64,000 nucleotides of DNA from Dyella japonica A8 (GTDB lineage Bacteria > Pseudomonadota > Gammaproteobacteria > Xanthomonadales > Rhodanobacteraceae), in contig NZ_CP008884.1 of NCBI RefSeq assembly GCF_000725385.1, positions 4,464,001-4,528,000 on the forward strand, in the 5' to 3' direction. The notes beneath the pieces were generated by a model. That model searched no databases, was not told the origin of the DNA, and saw nothing but the letters and a program-made list of their open reading frames with translations. Positions 52,391 to 63,400 of the stretch are shown piece after piece. The translations under genes were made by a program, and so were the position numbers. Each line of letters begins with the position of its first letter. Position 1 is the first letter of the stretch.

Positions 52391-52570
52391 GCCCAGAGCA
52401 AAGTCACTGGATGACCAGCCCTCCGGCAGTTGAAAAGCGCCTCCCGCTTCCGCGGGAATGCCGGTTCTTACCAAACGGCGAGGCCAGGTTGCCCCCTCAC
52501 CCCAACCCACTCCCCAAAGGGGCAAGGGAGAAGATCTGCGGCGCAACAGCCACCTCAAACAACGCCAAAC

Positions 52571-53587
52571 TCACCCCACAAAAAACCGCCGAAACGCCGC
52601 CACCGTCCGCGCCACGCCCTCATCATCCACATCCAAATGCGTCACCAACCGCAACGTCGGCAAATACCCGATGCTGATGCGAATACCCGCTTCCCGCAGA
52701 TGGACGTCCAATTCCCGCAGGCGATCCGCCGGCACGTCAATGAACACCATATTCGTGTGCTGGCCGAGCAACGTCACGCCGGGAACATCAGCCAGCCCCG
52801 CGGCCAGTGTCGCCGCACGGGCATGATCCTCCGCCAGGCGATCGACATGGTGGTCCAGCGCATGCTGCGCCGCTGCCGCGAGCATGCCGGCCTGCCGCCA
52901 GCCGCCACCGGCGACCTTCTTCCAGCGACGCGCCTTTTCGATCAGCGCCGACGAGCCCACCAGTACCGAACCCACTGGCGCACCGAGCCCCTTGGACAGG
53001 CACACCGACACGCTGTCGAAGTGCTTGGTGATCTCACGCGCAGGCACGCCGCAGGCGACAGCGGCGTTGAACAGGCGCGCGCCGTCCAGGTGCAGCCCCA
53101 GTCCGCGTTCGCGCGCGAAATCCTGCGCGGCCTTCAGGTAATCCATCGGCAGTACGCGGCCGTGCCAGGTGTTTTCCAGCGCCAGCAGGCGTGTGCGGGC
53201 GAAGTGCGGGTCCACCGGCTTGATCGCCGCAGCCACCTTGTCCAGTGGCAGGCTGCCATCCGCATCATGAGGGATCGGTTGCGGCTGGATGGAGCCGAGC
53301 ACGGCGGCGCCGCCACCCTCGAACTTGTAGGTGTGCGCATCCGCGCCGACCAGGTATTCGTCGCCGCGTTCGCAATGCGACATCAGCGCCACCAGGTTTG
53401 ATTGCGTGCCCGTCGGCACGAACAGCCCCGCCTCGAAGCCGAGGTCGGCAGCAAGACGCGCCTGCAATGCATTGACGGTGGGATCTTCGCCGTAGACATC
53501 GTCGCCTACCGCGGCGTCGAACATGGCCGCTCGCATGGCCGGCGTGGGACGGGTGACGGTATCGCTGCGCAGGTCGATCAGTTCCAC
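52571..53587 (-). CDS. ltaE: Low-specificity L-threonine aldolase
   Basis: A 338-residue PLP enzyme that splits threonine and allo-threonine into glycine and acetaldehyde. Seen: [61 protein letters not shown], the PLP lysine in [15 protein letters not shown]. Divergent from the ABC exporter gene, 148 bp away. Confidence 0.95.
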   Translation of the reverse strand: MELIDLRSDTVTRPTPAMRAAMFDAAVGDDVYGEDPTVNALQARLAADLGFEAGLFVPTGTQSNLVALMSHCERGDEYLVGADAHTYKFEGGGAAVLGSIQPQPIPHDADGSLPLDKVAAAIKPVDPHFARTRLLALENTWHGRVLPMDYLKAAQDFARERGLGLHLDGARLFNAAVACGVPAREITKHFDSVSVCLSKGLGAPVGSVLVGSSALIEKARRWKKVAGGGWRQAGMLAAAAQHALDHHVDRLAEDHARAATLAAGLADVPGVTLLGQHTNMVFIDVPADRLRELDVHLREAGIRISIGYLPTLRLVTHLDVDDEGVARTVAAFRRFFVG

Positions 53588-53735
53588 GACGGTATTCCGA
53601 TAAGAGCAACAGGCCGGAAGCTTGATCGCTCATGACCCGACGGGCAAGGCCCGCTGACGCCGCCCGTGGCGATGGGCTAGCCTTGCCGCGTAGTCCCTGC
53701 ATGAGGCGGGGACGCGCGCCGATCGGGGCTACGTC

Positions 53736-55508
53736 ATGTCGTTCCTGCGTCTCTACCTCCGCGTCATCGGATTGCTGGCGCCGGAGCGGAAGCTGGCCAT
53801 CACACTGGCACTGGCCAACCTGGCGCTGGCCGGCGTGTTCTTCCTCGAACCGGTGCTGTTCGGCCGCGTGGTGGATGCCCTGGGCAGCACGCACGCGGGC
53901 GATGCGCCACGCCTGATCGGCTTGTGGGCCGGCGTGGGTTTCGCGGGGGTGCTGGCGAACGTCTGGGTGTCGCTACATGCAGATCGTCTGGCGCACCGGC
54001 GACGCCTAGCCGCCATTGCGCTGTTCTTTGAGCACGCCGCATCGATGCCCATGTCATTCCATGGCGAATATCACACGGGCCGGCTGTCGCGCATCATGAA
54101 CGTGGGCGTGAGCAACCTGTTCAACCTGTGGCTGAGCTTTTTCCGCGAACACCTGGCCACACTGCTGTCGATCTTCGTGATGGTGCCGGTGGCGTTGTGG
54201 CTCAACTGGAAGCTGGCGCTGCTGATGATCGCGCTGCTGCTGTGCTTTTCCATCTTCAATGCCATCGCCGTGCAACGCACGCACAAGGCGCAGGGCGAGG
54301 TGGAGGAGCTGCATCACGAGATCGCCACGCGCGCCGGCGACGTGTTCGGCAATGTCACGGTGGTGCAGAGCTTCACGCGCCTGGCGGCCGAGTCGCGCGC
54401 GCTGCATGAACTGATGACGCGCACGCTGAACGCGCAGTATCCCGTGCTGCGCGGCTGGGCGATTCTCTCGGTGCTCAACCGGGCGGCGAGCACGCTCACC
54501 ATTGTGGCGATCTTCGCGGTAGGCGCCGCACTGCATTCGCGCGGCGAAATCAGCGTGGGCGGCATTGTGAGCTTTGTCGGCTTTTCCATGCTGCTGATCG
54601 GACGGCTGGAGCAATTCGCCACTTTCTTGTCGAACCTGTTCTTCCAGTCGCAGTCGCTGCGCGATTTCTTTACCGTGCTCGACCGCCAATCGGAAATCGA
54701 CGACCGCCCCGGCGCCATCGCTCTGCCCCGCGTGCGCGGCGAGGTGGTATTCGAGCAGGTGAGTTTCGGCTACGACCCGGTGCAACCGGCGCTTCACGAC
54801 CTGAGCTTCCGCGCGCCGCCAGGCAGCACTATCGCCCTGGTCGGCCCCACGGGCGCGGGCAAGAGCACGGCGCTCAGCCTGCTGTACCGCGCTTATGACC
54901 CCAGCGCGGGGCGCGTCACGGTGGACGGCCACGACGTGCGCGACGTCACGCTGGAATCGCTGCGCAGAAACATCGGCGTGGTATTCCAGGATGCGGGCAT
55001 GTTCTATCGCTCCATCCTGGACAACCTGCGCGTGGGCAACCCCGATGCGGATCCCGGGCAGATCGATGCCGCGGTGGCGGCGGCCGAGGCGGCGACGTTC
55101 ATCGCACGCAAGCCCGAGGGACTGGAAACGCTGGTAGCCGAACGCGGCCGTTCGTTGTCAGGTGGCGAACGCCAGCGCCTGGCGATTGCCCGCGCCATGC
55201 TGAAAGACGCGCCCATCCTGATCCTGGACGAAGCCACCAGCGCATTGGACAACGCCACCGAGGCGCGCATCCAGCGTGCACTGGACCGGCTCACCGTCGG
55301 CCGCACCACGTTCGTCATTGCGCATCGGCTGTCCACGGTCCGCAACGCCGACCTGATCCTGGTGCTTGATCAGGGCCGGCTGGTGGAACAGGGTCGTTAC
55401 GGCGAACTGATCGAACAGGACGGCCTGTTCGCGCGATTGGCCCAGGAAGGCCAGTTCGCGGCGGATGCATCGGCGCAGGACGCGCCGTCAGAAAGTGGCC
55501 AGGGATGA
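53736..55508 (+). CDS. ABC exporter, NdvA/ChvA-like (cyclic glucan exporter type)
   Basis: A 590-residue half transporter: six membrane segments (to about residue 310) and an ATPase domain. EPVLFGRVVDAL near residue 38 and QYPVLRGWAILSVLNRAAST match the NdvA group. Walker A GPTGAGKST, Q-loop VFQDAGMFYRSI, signature LSGGERQRLAIARA, Walker B ILILDEATSALD, H-loop IAHRLSTVRNAD. In rhizobia NdvA exports cyclic beta-1,2-glucan; no glucan synthase is nearby, so the substrate is open. Its last 21 bp overlap the convergent small gene. Confidence 0.88.
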   Translation: MSFLRLYLRVIGLLAPERKLAITLALANLALAGVFFLEPVLFGRVVDALGSTHAGDAPRLIGLWAGVGFAGVLANVWVSLHADRLAHRRRLAAIALFFEHAASMPMSFHGEYHTGRLSRIMNVGVSNLFNLWLSFFREHLATLLSIFVMVPVALWLNWKLALLMIALLLCFSIFNAIAVQRTHKAQGEVEELHHEIATRAGDVFGNVTVVQSFTRLAAESRALHELMTRTLNAQYPVLRGWAILSVLNRAASTLTIVAIFAVGAALHSRGEISVGGIVSFVGFSMLLIGRLEQFATFLSNLFFQSQSLRDFFTVLDRQSEIDDRPGAIALPRVRGEVVFEQVSFGYDPVQPALHDLSFRAPPGSTIALVGPTGAGKSTALSLLYRAYDPSAGRVTVDGHDVRDVTLESLRRNIGVVFQDAGMFYRSILDNLRVGNPDADPGQIDAAVAAAEAATFIARKPEGLETLVAERGRSLSGGERQRLAIARAMLKDAPILILDEATSALDNATEARIQRALDRLTVGRTTFVIAHRLSTVRNADLILVLDQGRLVEQGRYGELIEQDGLFARLAQEGQFAADASAQDAPSESGQG

Positions 55509-55730
55509 CACGGAGGGCCCGCCGCCCTGCCGTACGCGCTCCTTCCTGGTGTTGACCGCCCGGGCCAACTGCGCCGCTTCATCGCGCGAATGAATCTCCC
55601 GGCCATCGGTCAGGCGGACGTGCGCGCGTATGCCATTGCCGCCCGCGGTTTCCGCGACTTCGCGGATATCGCTGATGATCGCAATCGAGACGAAATGCTT
55701 GCGGCCCGTGTGATCCGTAATCTTTATCAT
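55488..55730 (-). CDS. Small conserved-looking protein, FlbD-like N-terminus
   Basis: An 80-residue soluble protein: MIKITDHTGRKHFVSIAIISDIREV and VRLTDGREIHSRDEAAQLARAV suggest a small beta-alpha domain like that of FlbD-type flagellar proteins, although no flagellar genes are near. The ATG at 55730 was taken over a start 51 codons upstream that lacks protein-like sequence. Its end overlaps the ABC gene by 21 bp on the other strand. Function unknown. Confidence 0.65.
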   Translation of the reverse strand: MIKITDHTGRKHFVSIAIISDIREVAETAGGNGIRAHVRLTDGREIHSRDEAAQLARAVNTRKERVRQGGGPSVSSLATF

Positions 55731-55992
55731 CCTGTTCCCCGAAGGCTGTGCATGCGCATCGCGCATGTTGCCGCGATATGGGCCAACTCCATTGATCCAG
55801 GCCCGGCAGGAAACCACCGCCACCACGCGGGACGGTCGTTGACCGATGCGCGCTCCAACCCGGCACGTAGCGGCACCTGCCATAAGGCAGGGCGAATCTA
55901 ACTACACACGATGGTCGCCATACCACGGCAATTGTCTTACTTCGCTTGCCGGGCAACACGCCATTCGCCGCCGCATGCAACGCGGCGGCGAC

Positions 55993-57093
55993 TTATCCGT
56001 GCTTGCGGAAGTACACCCACGCGATCACGGCCAGGATCACCGCAGGCAGCAGGTTGGCCACCAGCGGCGGCACACCGTAGACGGTGCCGAAGTTCACCAT
56101 CGCCTTCTGCAGGAAGTACCAGCCGATGGCCAGCAGCATGCCGATGAACATGCGCTTGCCCAGGCCGCCCGAACGCAGCGTGCCGAACGAGAACGGCATG
56201 GCCAGCAGCACCAGCACCAGCACGTTCACCGGATACAGCGCGCGCGTCCAGAACGCGGAGGCATAGACGCCCGGGTTCTGCCCGTTCTGCTCCAGGTAGT
56301 TGATGTTGCGGCGCAGGTCGCGCATGGGCAGGTACTGCGGCTGGATCACCGACTGTTCCAGCACCTGCGGATTGAGCCTGGAATCCCACGTCTGGCTCGC
56401 CACCGTGGTGGAATGCGTGCCGCCCTCGTCGAGGGTGGTGCTGCGCACCTTGCTCATGACCCACTGGCGGCCGTCGTGCTCGGCGGTTTGCGCCCAGTCG
56501 AAGCGCGTCACCTGGCCATCCGGCGTCAGCGTGAACACGCGCACGTCGAGCAGCTGCACGGTGCTGTGCGTGGCGGTGCGCTTGGCCACCCAGCCCTTGG
56601 CGTTGATGACGCGATCGCCATCACGCGCCCACAGGCCGGACGCACCGCCGAGGCCCACGTTGTTGGACTTCAGGCGCAACTGCATGGCCTGCGCCTGCTG
56701 GTCGCCCCAGGGGGCCGCGGTTTCGCCGAGGATCACCACGGCAACCACCAGGATCGCCACCACGCCCACCGCCGACGCGGCAATGCGCAGCTTGGACAGG
56801 CCGCAGGCACGCAACGCGGTGAGCTCGTTGGTGGCAGCCAGACCGCCCAGGCCCAGCAAGCCGCCGATCAACGCCGCGTTGCCGAACATTTCGTACAGGC
56901 GGCGCGGGAACGTGACCAGCACATAGACCACGGCGCTGGTCACGGTGTAGCCGTTCTTGCCCACGTTGCCGAGCTGGCGCAGGAACTGGAACACCGCATC
57001 GAGGCCGGTGATGACCAGCCATACGGTGAGCAGCGAGCCCAGCACCGTGGTGCCGACCAACCAGTCGACGCGGCGAATGCGCAACGAGGCCAT
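55993..57093 (-). CDS. lptG: LPS export ABC transporter permease LptG
   Basis: A 366-residue inner-membrane subunit of the LptBFG complex that drives lipopolysaccharide to the outer membrane. Membrane segments at both ends flank a beta-jellyroll; typical: IRRVDWLVGTTVLGS, GGLAATNELTALRACGLS, LLAMPFSFGTLRSGGLGKRMFIGML. ATG 57093 shares a base with the lptF stop (TGATG). Confidence 0.95.
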   Translation of the reverse strand: MASLRIRRVDWLVGTTVLGSLLTVWLVITGLDAVFQFLRQLGNVGKNGYTVTSAVVYVLVTFPRRLYEMFGNAALIGGLLGLGGLAATNELTALRACGLSKLRIAASAVGVVAILVVAVVILGETAAPWGDQQAQAMQLRLKSNNVGLGGASGLWARDGDRVINAKGWVAKRTATHSTVQLLDVRVFTLTPDGQVTRFDWAQTAEHDGRQWVMSKVRSTTLDEGGTHSTTVASQTWDSRLNPQVLEQSVIQPQYLPMRDLRRNINYLEQNGQNPGVYASAFWTRALYPVNVLVLVLLAMPFSFGTLRSGGLGKRMFIGMLLAIGWYFLQKAMVNFGTVYGVPPLVANLLPAVILAVIAWVYFRKHG

Positions 57094-58196
57094 CACGCAC
57101 CCGCCTTGCGCACTTTGCGCGGCCCGTACTGGTTCTGGAACATGCGCGCAGCAACGCCGAACACGATCACGGTCACGGCCCACATCGGGAACGAGTGGTG
57201 CCAGTGGCCCTTGATGATCTGGCCACGGCAGATCGCCAGCAGCAGGTAGTAGAAGTAGAACGTGAGGATGGCCAGGAACAGTCGGCCGAAGCGCGGCTCT
57301 CGCGGGCTCTGGCGGGACAGCGGCAAGGCAAGCGCCAGCAACACCAGCGTCATCGCCGGCGCAATGGTGCGCCAGGCGAACTCGGCGCGCGTGTCCGGGT
57401 TGTCGGTACGCAGCAGTTGGCCAAGCGTCATCGAATGCGCGGGATCTTCTTCGTCCGTGTCCGACTGGATGTTGTCCAGCGAGGCGTCATTGCGTTCGTA
57501 CTTCATCTTGCGCCAGTTGTCCGCGCCCAGCGGGATGTCGTACTGGTAGCCGTCGTGCAATGCCAGGAAGCGGCCGCTGCCATCGGTTTCCTGATAGAGC
57601 TGGCCATGCTTGCCCGTCACCAGCTTGATGTGCGGAACATTGTCGCGGCCGGTGCGCTCGGTGGCGATGAAGGTGTTGCCCAGCATGCTGCCGTCGCGGC
57701 TCAGCTCGTCCACGAAGATGATGCCGCCCTTGCCCGGCAGCGGCGTGAAACGGCCTGCATCCAGGCCCGCCGCGATCACCGAACGGTTGGCCGCGGCCAC
57801 CAGCTGGTCGGACGTACGCGCCGCCCAGGGGCCCAGCCACAGTGACACCGCGCCCACCAGCAGCGCCACGACCGCCGCCAGGATGCTCATCGGGCGCAGC
57901 AGGCCCTTCGCGCCCATGCCGGACGAGGCGAGCACGTGCATTTCGCTTTCGCGGTACATGCGGCCCAGGCCCTGGAGCACGCCCAGGAAGGCCGACAGCG
58001 GCAGCAGCGTGGTCAGGCCATCGAGCATGTTCAGGCCCAGCACCTGGAACATCACGCTGGCCGGGAAACTGCCGTTGGCCACCTGCTGCAGCACGCGCGC
58101 GAACGAGGTGCCGGCCATGATGGCCAGCAGCACGATGGCGGTCGCGGCGATGGTTTGCGCCAGCTCACGCAGGAAATAACGATCGAGGATGCTCAG
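57093..58196 (-). CDS. lptF: LPS export ABC transporter permease LptF, apparent CTG start
   Basis: A 367-residue partner of LptG. A start at GTG 58133 would remove the invariant N-terminal region; reading upstream in frame gives LSILDRYFLRELAQTIAATAI and then a stop at 58208-58206. Only CTG at 58196 fits, with TGAGG 7 nt before it. Later features: NGSFPASVMFQVLGLNMLDGLTTLLPLSAFLGVLQGLGRMYRESEM and ALPLSRQSPREPRFGRLFLAI. Divergent from pepA, as in most gammaproteobacteria. Confidence 0.93.
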   Translation of the reverse strand: MSILDRYFLRELAQTIAATAIVLLAIMAGTSFARVLQQVANGSFPASVMFQVLGLNMLDGLTTLLPLSAFLGVLQGLGRMYRESEMHVLASSGMGAKGLLRPMSILAAVVALLVGAVSLWLGPWAARTSDQLVAAANRSVIAAGLDAGRFTPLPGKGGIIFVDELSRDGSMLGNTFIATERTGRDNVPHIKLVTGKHGQLYQETDGSGRFLALHDGYQYDIPLGADNWRKMKYERNDASLDNIQSDTDEEDPAHSMTLGQLLRTDNPDTRAEFAWRTIAPAMTLVLLALALPLSRQSPREPRFGRLFLAILTFYFYYLLLAICRGQIIKGHWHHSFPMWAVTVIVFGVAARMFQNQYGPRKVRKAGA

Positions 58197-58279
58197 AACC
58201 GGTCCTCACGCACGGAACTACCCGCGCGGGGGCGCGGGAGGGGAAACAGCAGTGAAGTGTACGGGCTGGCGGCCCGTTC

Positions 58280-58308
58280 TTGGGGACTGTTTCTCGACAT
58301 GCGATAAG
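58280..58308 (+). promoter_or_regulatory. Weak promoter candidate for pepA
   Basis: TTGGGG (58280-58285), 17 nt, GATAAG (58303-58308), about 90 bp before the pepA ATG. Both hexamers are poor matches, so this is only a suggestion. Confidence 0.3.
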
Positions 58309-58400
58309 ATGAAGGGCTTGGCGCCGCCCCAACCCTGGGTGCGGCAAACCCCAAGTCTAGCCTGTCCGGGCCTTTCCGGACCTTTCTGCAGGACATCTCC

Positions 58401-59888
58401 ATGACTCTCCAGTTCAGCCTTGGCTCCGCCGCTCCCGAATCCGTCGAAACCCCTTGCGTGGTCGTCGGCGTCTACGAGAACGGCCTGCTCACCAGTGCCG
58501 CCGCCCGCGTGGACACCGCCGCGCACGGCGCCATCAAGCGCCAGGTGGAGAGCGGGGACATCAACGGCAAGGCCGGCACCACGGCCATGCTGTTCGCGCC
58601 CGAGGGCGTGGCGGCCAAGCGCGTGCTGGTGGTGGGCCTGGGAACGCAGAAGACGTTCGACGGTGCACGCTACCAGAAGGTGAACATCGAAGCCGCGCGC
58701 GCCCTGGGTCGCCTGCCGATCGACGGCGCCGTGTCCTACCTGACCGAGGTGGACGTGCCGGGCCACGACGCCGCCTGGCGCGTGCGCACCGCCGCCCTGG
58801 CCGCCGACTACGCCGCCTACCGTTACACCGCCACCTTCAAGCCGCGCGAGAAGTCCGCGCAGCCGGAGCTGACGGCGCTTGCCTTCGCCGGCGGCGACGA
58901 CGCGCAGGCAGGCCTGGCGCAAGCCATCGCCATTGCCGAAGGCGTGCGGGTCGCACGCGAACTGGCCAATCTGCCGCCGAACATCTGCAACCCCGCCTAC
59001 ATCGCCTCGCAGGCCGAGCAGTTCGCCGCGCAGCACGACAAGGTGAGCTGCACCGTGCTCGACCACGAGAAGATGGGCGAACTGGGCTTCGGCTCGCTGC
59101 TCGCCGTGGGTCGCGGCTCGGCCAACAAGCCCAAGCTCGTGGTGCTCGAATACAAGGGCGGCGCGGAAGGCGACAAGCCGTATGCCTTCGTCGGCAAGGG
59201 CATCACCTTCGACACCGGCGGCATCAGCCTCAAGCCCGGCCCGGGCATGGAAGAAATGAAGTTCGACATGGGCGGCGCCGCCGGCGTGATCGGCAGCTTC
59301 GTGGCCGCCGTGAAGCTGGGCCTGCCGGTGAACCTGGTGTGCGTGGTGCCGGCTGTGGAAAACATGCCCGATGGTGACAGCTACCGCCCCAGCGACGTGC
59401 TTACCAGCCTGTCGGGCCTGACCATCGAAGTGCTCAACACCGACGCCGAAGGCCGCCTGATCCTGTGCGACGCGCTCACCTACACCGCGCAGACGTTCCA
59501 GCCGAAGGTGCTGATCGACGCCGCCACGCTCACCGGCGCCTGCGTGATCGCGCTGGGCAAGCATGCCAGCGGCCTGATGAGCAAACACGACGACCTTGCC
59601 GCCGAGCTGATCGCTGCCGGTGAGAACACACTGGATCGCGCATGGCGCCTGCCGCTGTGGGACGACTACCAGGTGCAGCTGGAATCGGGCTTCGCCGACG
59701 TCGCCAACATCGGCGGCAAGAACGCGGGCGCCATCACTGCCGGCTGCTTCCTGGCGCGCTTCACCGAAGGCCAGCGCTGGGCGCACCTGGACATCGCGGG
59801 TACGGCCTGGGACGAGGGCCGCAAGGGCCTCGCCACCGGTCGCCCGGTGTCGCTGTTGGTGCAGTGGCTGATGGATCGCGCTGCGTAA
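58401..59888 (+). CDS. pepA: Leucyl aminopeptidase
   Basis: A 495-residue M17 peptidase; hexameric two-metal enzyme that also binds DNA at cer in E. coli. Catalytic core: [43 protein letters not shown]-terminal domain about 1-170. Divergent from lptF, followed by holC after 75 bp. Confidence 0.96.
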   Translation: MTLQFSLGSAAPESVETPCVVVGVYENGLLTSAAARVDTAAHGAIKRQVESGDINGKAGTTAMLFAPEGVAAKRVLVVGLGTQKTFDGARYQKVNIEAARALGRLPIDGAVSYLTEVDVPGHDAAWRVRTAALAADYAAYRYTATFKPREKSAQPELTALAFAGGDDAQAGLAQAIAIAEGVRVARELANLPPNICNPAYIASQAEQFAAQHDKVSCTVLDHEKMGELGFGSLLAVGRGSANKPKLVVLEYKGGAEGDKPYAFVGKGITFDTGGISLKPGPGMEEMKFDMGGAAGVIGSFVAAVKLGLPVNLVCVVPAVENMPDGDSYRPSDVLTSLSGLTIEVLNTDAEGRLILCDALTYTAQTFQPKVLIDAATLTGACVIALGKHASGLMSKHDDLAAELIAAGENTLDRAWRLPLWDDYQVQLESGFADVANIGGKNAGAITAGCFLARFTEGQRWAHLDIAGTAWDEGRKGLATGRPVSLLVQWLMDRAA

Positions 59889-59916
59889 TCCACCACGCAT
59901 CGCGTCACGCTCACAC

Positions 59917-59944
59917 CGTCATTCCGGCCTGCGCCGGAATGACG
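59917..59944. repeat. CGTCATTCCGGC palindrome between pepA and holC
   Basis: CGTCATTCCGGC, loop CTGC, GCCGGAATGACG: a 12-bp perfect stem. Same family as the palindromes at 11337 and 38971. It may reduce read-through from pepA into holC. Confidence 0.75.
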
Positions 59945-59963
59945 AACTAGGGAAGCTTCCGCC

Positions 59964-60386
59964 ATGCCTCGCGCCGACTTCTATCTGATCGACAAGCCGC
60001 GCTTCCGCGAGCAGCCGCTGCTGCTGGTGTGCGAGCTGGCCAAGCGCGCGTTCGCCGCGCAGCAGCCCACGCTGGTACTGGCACGCGATTTCGCGCAGGC
60101 CGAGGCCATCGACGAACTGCTGTGGGATTTCGATGAGGACGGCTTCATCACGCACCAGCTTGCCGGTGACGACGATGACCATGTGACCGCCGTGCTGATC
60201 GTCCCGCCCGGCGTTGAAACGCCCGATCGCCCGATGCTGATCAACCTGCGCGAGGAGTGCGCCCCCGGCCGCTACGACCGCGTGCTGGAAGTGGTTGCCG
60301 CCGACCCCGCGGAACGCGAGGGTTCGCGCACGCGCTGGACTGAGTACAAGCGTCGCGGCTTCGACGTGACCAAGCACGACATGTAA
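59964..60386 (+). CDS. holC: DNA polymerase III chi subunit
   Basis: A 140-residue clamp-loader accessory protein that binds single-strand binding protein: ADFYLIDKPRFREQPLLLVCELAKRAF, VLARDFAQAEAIDELLWDFDEDGFITHQL, RPMLINLREECAPGRYDRVLEVV, WTEYKRRGFDVTKHDM. pepA-holC is conserved; valS, which usually follows, is absent here. Confidence 0.95.
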   Translation: MPRADFYLIDKPRFREQPLLLVCELAKRAFAAQQPTLVLARDFAQAEAIDELLWDFDEDGFITHQLAGDDDDHVTAVLIVPPGVETPDRPMLINLREECAPGRYDRVLEVVAADPAEREGSRTRWTEYKRRGFDVTKHDM

Positions 60387-60418
60387 TCCCCAACCTGCTT
60401 CCGGGTGGGAGCAGGGCC

Positions 60419-63400
60419 TCAGCCGTCGACCGGCTCCCGCGCCGCCACCACCTGTGCATGGATCGCCTCCCGCAGTTGCTCGCCGGTCAGCGGCTTGCGC
60501 AGGAAACCGTCCATGCCTGCTTCACGCGCGCGCAACTCTTCATCGCCACCGGAGCGTGCCGTGAGCGCCACGATGGGAATGCGCTTGCCGGGTTCTTCGC
60601 GCTGACGGATCAGCCGTGCGATCTGGAAGCCGTCGATGCCCGGCAGGTCCAGGTCGAGCAGGATCACATCACACGCCGACTGGGCCAGCTCGGCGAGCGC
60701 GGAGAGGCCGTTGCCGACGTAGCACACGTCGTGGCCCGCGCGCTCCAGCAAGCCACGGATAACAGCGGCGACGATGGTGTCGTCCTCCACCAGCAGTACG
60801 CGCAGCGGCGGCACGTCCACCGCTTCATTGCCCGACACCGCGGTGGTGACCGGCTCCTGCGCCACCGGCAGCGGCAGGCGTACATGGAACGTACTGCCGA
60901 AGGCCACCTTCGATTCCAGCTCGATGCTGCCGCCCATCATCGCCACCAGTTCGCGGCAGATGGCCAGGCCCAGCCCGCTGCCCGCGCGACGCTGCGGTCC
61001 CGTGACCTGCTCGAAGCGCTGGAACAGGCGGGTCTGGCTCGCTTCGGGAATGCCCGGGCCGGTGTCGATGATGCTGAAGCGCAGGCCCTCGTCGACGCGG
61101 CGCACGCGCAGGGTCACGCCACCGCGTTCGGTGAACTTCAAGGCATTGTTGGCAAGATTGAGCAACACCTGCCTGATGCGCAACGCGTCGCCGATCATGC
61201 GCGGTGGCAGGTCGCGCGGCAGATCCAGCTCGAAACGCAGACCCTTGGCGCGCGCCTGCCCCTGCTCCAGGTGCACGATGTCGTCGATCAACGCGCGCGG
61301 ATCGAACGGCGCGACCTCAAGATCAAGCTTGCCCGCCTCGATGCGGGCAAGGTCCAGGGCGTCGTTGACGAGCTTGAGCAGCATGCCGCCCGAGCGCTGC
61401 ATGGCCTCGGCGTAATCGCGCTGCGTGCGGCTGAGCGGCGTGCTCAGCAGCAATTCGGCCATGCCCATGACGCCGGTCATCGGCGTGCGGATTTCGTGGC
61501 TGAGCGTCGCGAGGAACTGCGTCTTGGCCGCACTCGCCTGCTCGGCGAGGTCGCTGCGCTGTTCGGCCAGCAGAATCTGCTGGCGCGCGGCGAGGCGACG
61601 GCGCCAGGCCTGCAACGCGAGCCAGGCCAGCAGGACCACCATCACCACGTACACGCACCACGCCCACCATTGCGTCCACGGCGGTGCCTCCACGTGGATA
61701 TGCAGCGGGCGCGGCAGCTGCGCCCACGCGCCGTCCGCCCCTGTCGCCATGACGTCCAGCGTGTAATCACCGTGCGGCAGGCCGGTAAGGTCGCGCTCGC
61801 CGTGGTTGCCCGCGTCGACCCAGGCGTTGTCCAGGCCGGCAAGGCGGAAGCGATAGCGATTGGCGGCGGGATCCACGTACGAGAACACGCGCGAATCCAC
61901 GATCAGGCCCGAGTCGTTCCAGTCGATGGACAGCGCGCCGCTGGAGGGCACCGGAAGATCGCGCACGACGACACCACGGCGCACGCGGATGCGCGTGATT
62001 GCCACGCGCGGCGGCTCCGCCCGCGCCGAGGCCCGGTTGGGGTTGAAGCCCAGCACGCCGCCCAGGGTCGGCGAATAGATCATGCCGTCCGGCATGCGTG
62101 CGAAACCGCGCAGGAACTCGCCGTTGCTCACGCCATCTTGCAGGCCCATTTCGCGAAATTGCCCGGTAGCGGCATCGAAGCGCCACAGGCCATCGCGACC
62201 GAAGATCCACACGCGCTGGTGCTGGTCGACGGCAAGATCCACCACGTTGATGGACGGCCAGCCCTGGCCGGCATTGATCTTTCGGTCCAGCGCCAGCCCG
62301 GTGTCCGTGTAGCGGTAATGCTCCAGCCCGTCGGGGCGTGCGATCCACATGCCGTCGCCGGTGAAATCAAACGCATCCACGGGCTGGCTATCGTCCACGC
62401 CCGGCACGGGTTCGAAGTGGTCGTTGCTGCGATCCAGGCGCAGCAGGCCGCCGTCGCTGGCGTACCAGAACGTGCCGTTCATGAGGGTGAGCTGGCTGCC
62501 CCAGCGCGCCCTCTCCTGCGCCGGTTGCACCGACACCGGGGACACCGTGAGCGTGTCCTGGTCCACCCGGTACAGGCCTTCGCCGAAGGTACGCGCGTAG
62601 AGCTTGCCGTCCGGCCCCAGCTCCACCTCGAGCGGATGCTTCATGCCGTACTGGGCGCCGTTGACGGCGTCCAGCTTGCCGTTCGCATAGCGGTAGAGTT
62701 CGCCGCGCACGGTGATCCACAGGCGTCCGGGCACGTCTTCGGTCAGCGCGAGTACGTCGCCGCGCAGGCCAGAGATCATGTGATCCACCTTGCCGGTGCC
62801 TGGCCAGAGCCGGTCGACGCGACCGTCACGCTCGCCCACCCAGATGGCGCCATTGCGGCCGCGCGCCACGGCGTAGGCCACCGAATCGCGCAGGCTGTTG
62901 TCATCGTCGGGGATATGCGTGAAGCGGCTGACGCTGTCCCAACCCGGCGCCAGGTAGCCCACGCCGCCGTCGAACAGCGCAATCCACAGGCCGCCTTCGC
63001 TGTCCAGCTGGACCTGCCAGACCCAAGTACCGGGCAGGTTGCCGTTGAGCACGGGCTGGTCGGTAATGGCCTGGATGGCGGCGTCGTGACTGTCCTTCAG
63101 GAACAGGCCGCGCTGCGTGCCGATCCACATGCGGCCCGTCCGGTCGCGCACGCTGCTGAAAATGTTGGTCGTGGGCAGCTCGTCAATACCTACCTGCCGC
63201 GCCCGGTCGTCGCTGCCGACGATGAACAGGCCATGCGGGGACGACACGCGGATTTCGTCGCCGTCGCCCTCGATGCGCCAGGCATCGAACGGCTTGTCCG
63301 TGGACCGGATCAGGATGGGATGAAACGTTCCGTCCGCCGCGCGCCGGAACACGCCGTTGTCGGCGCCGACCCAGAGCTGGCCACGGGCATCCACGAACAG

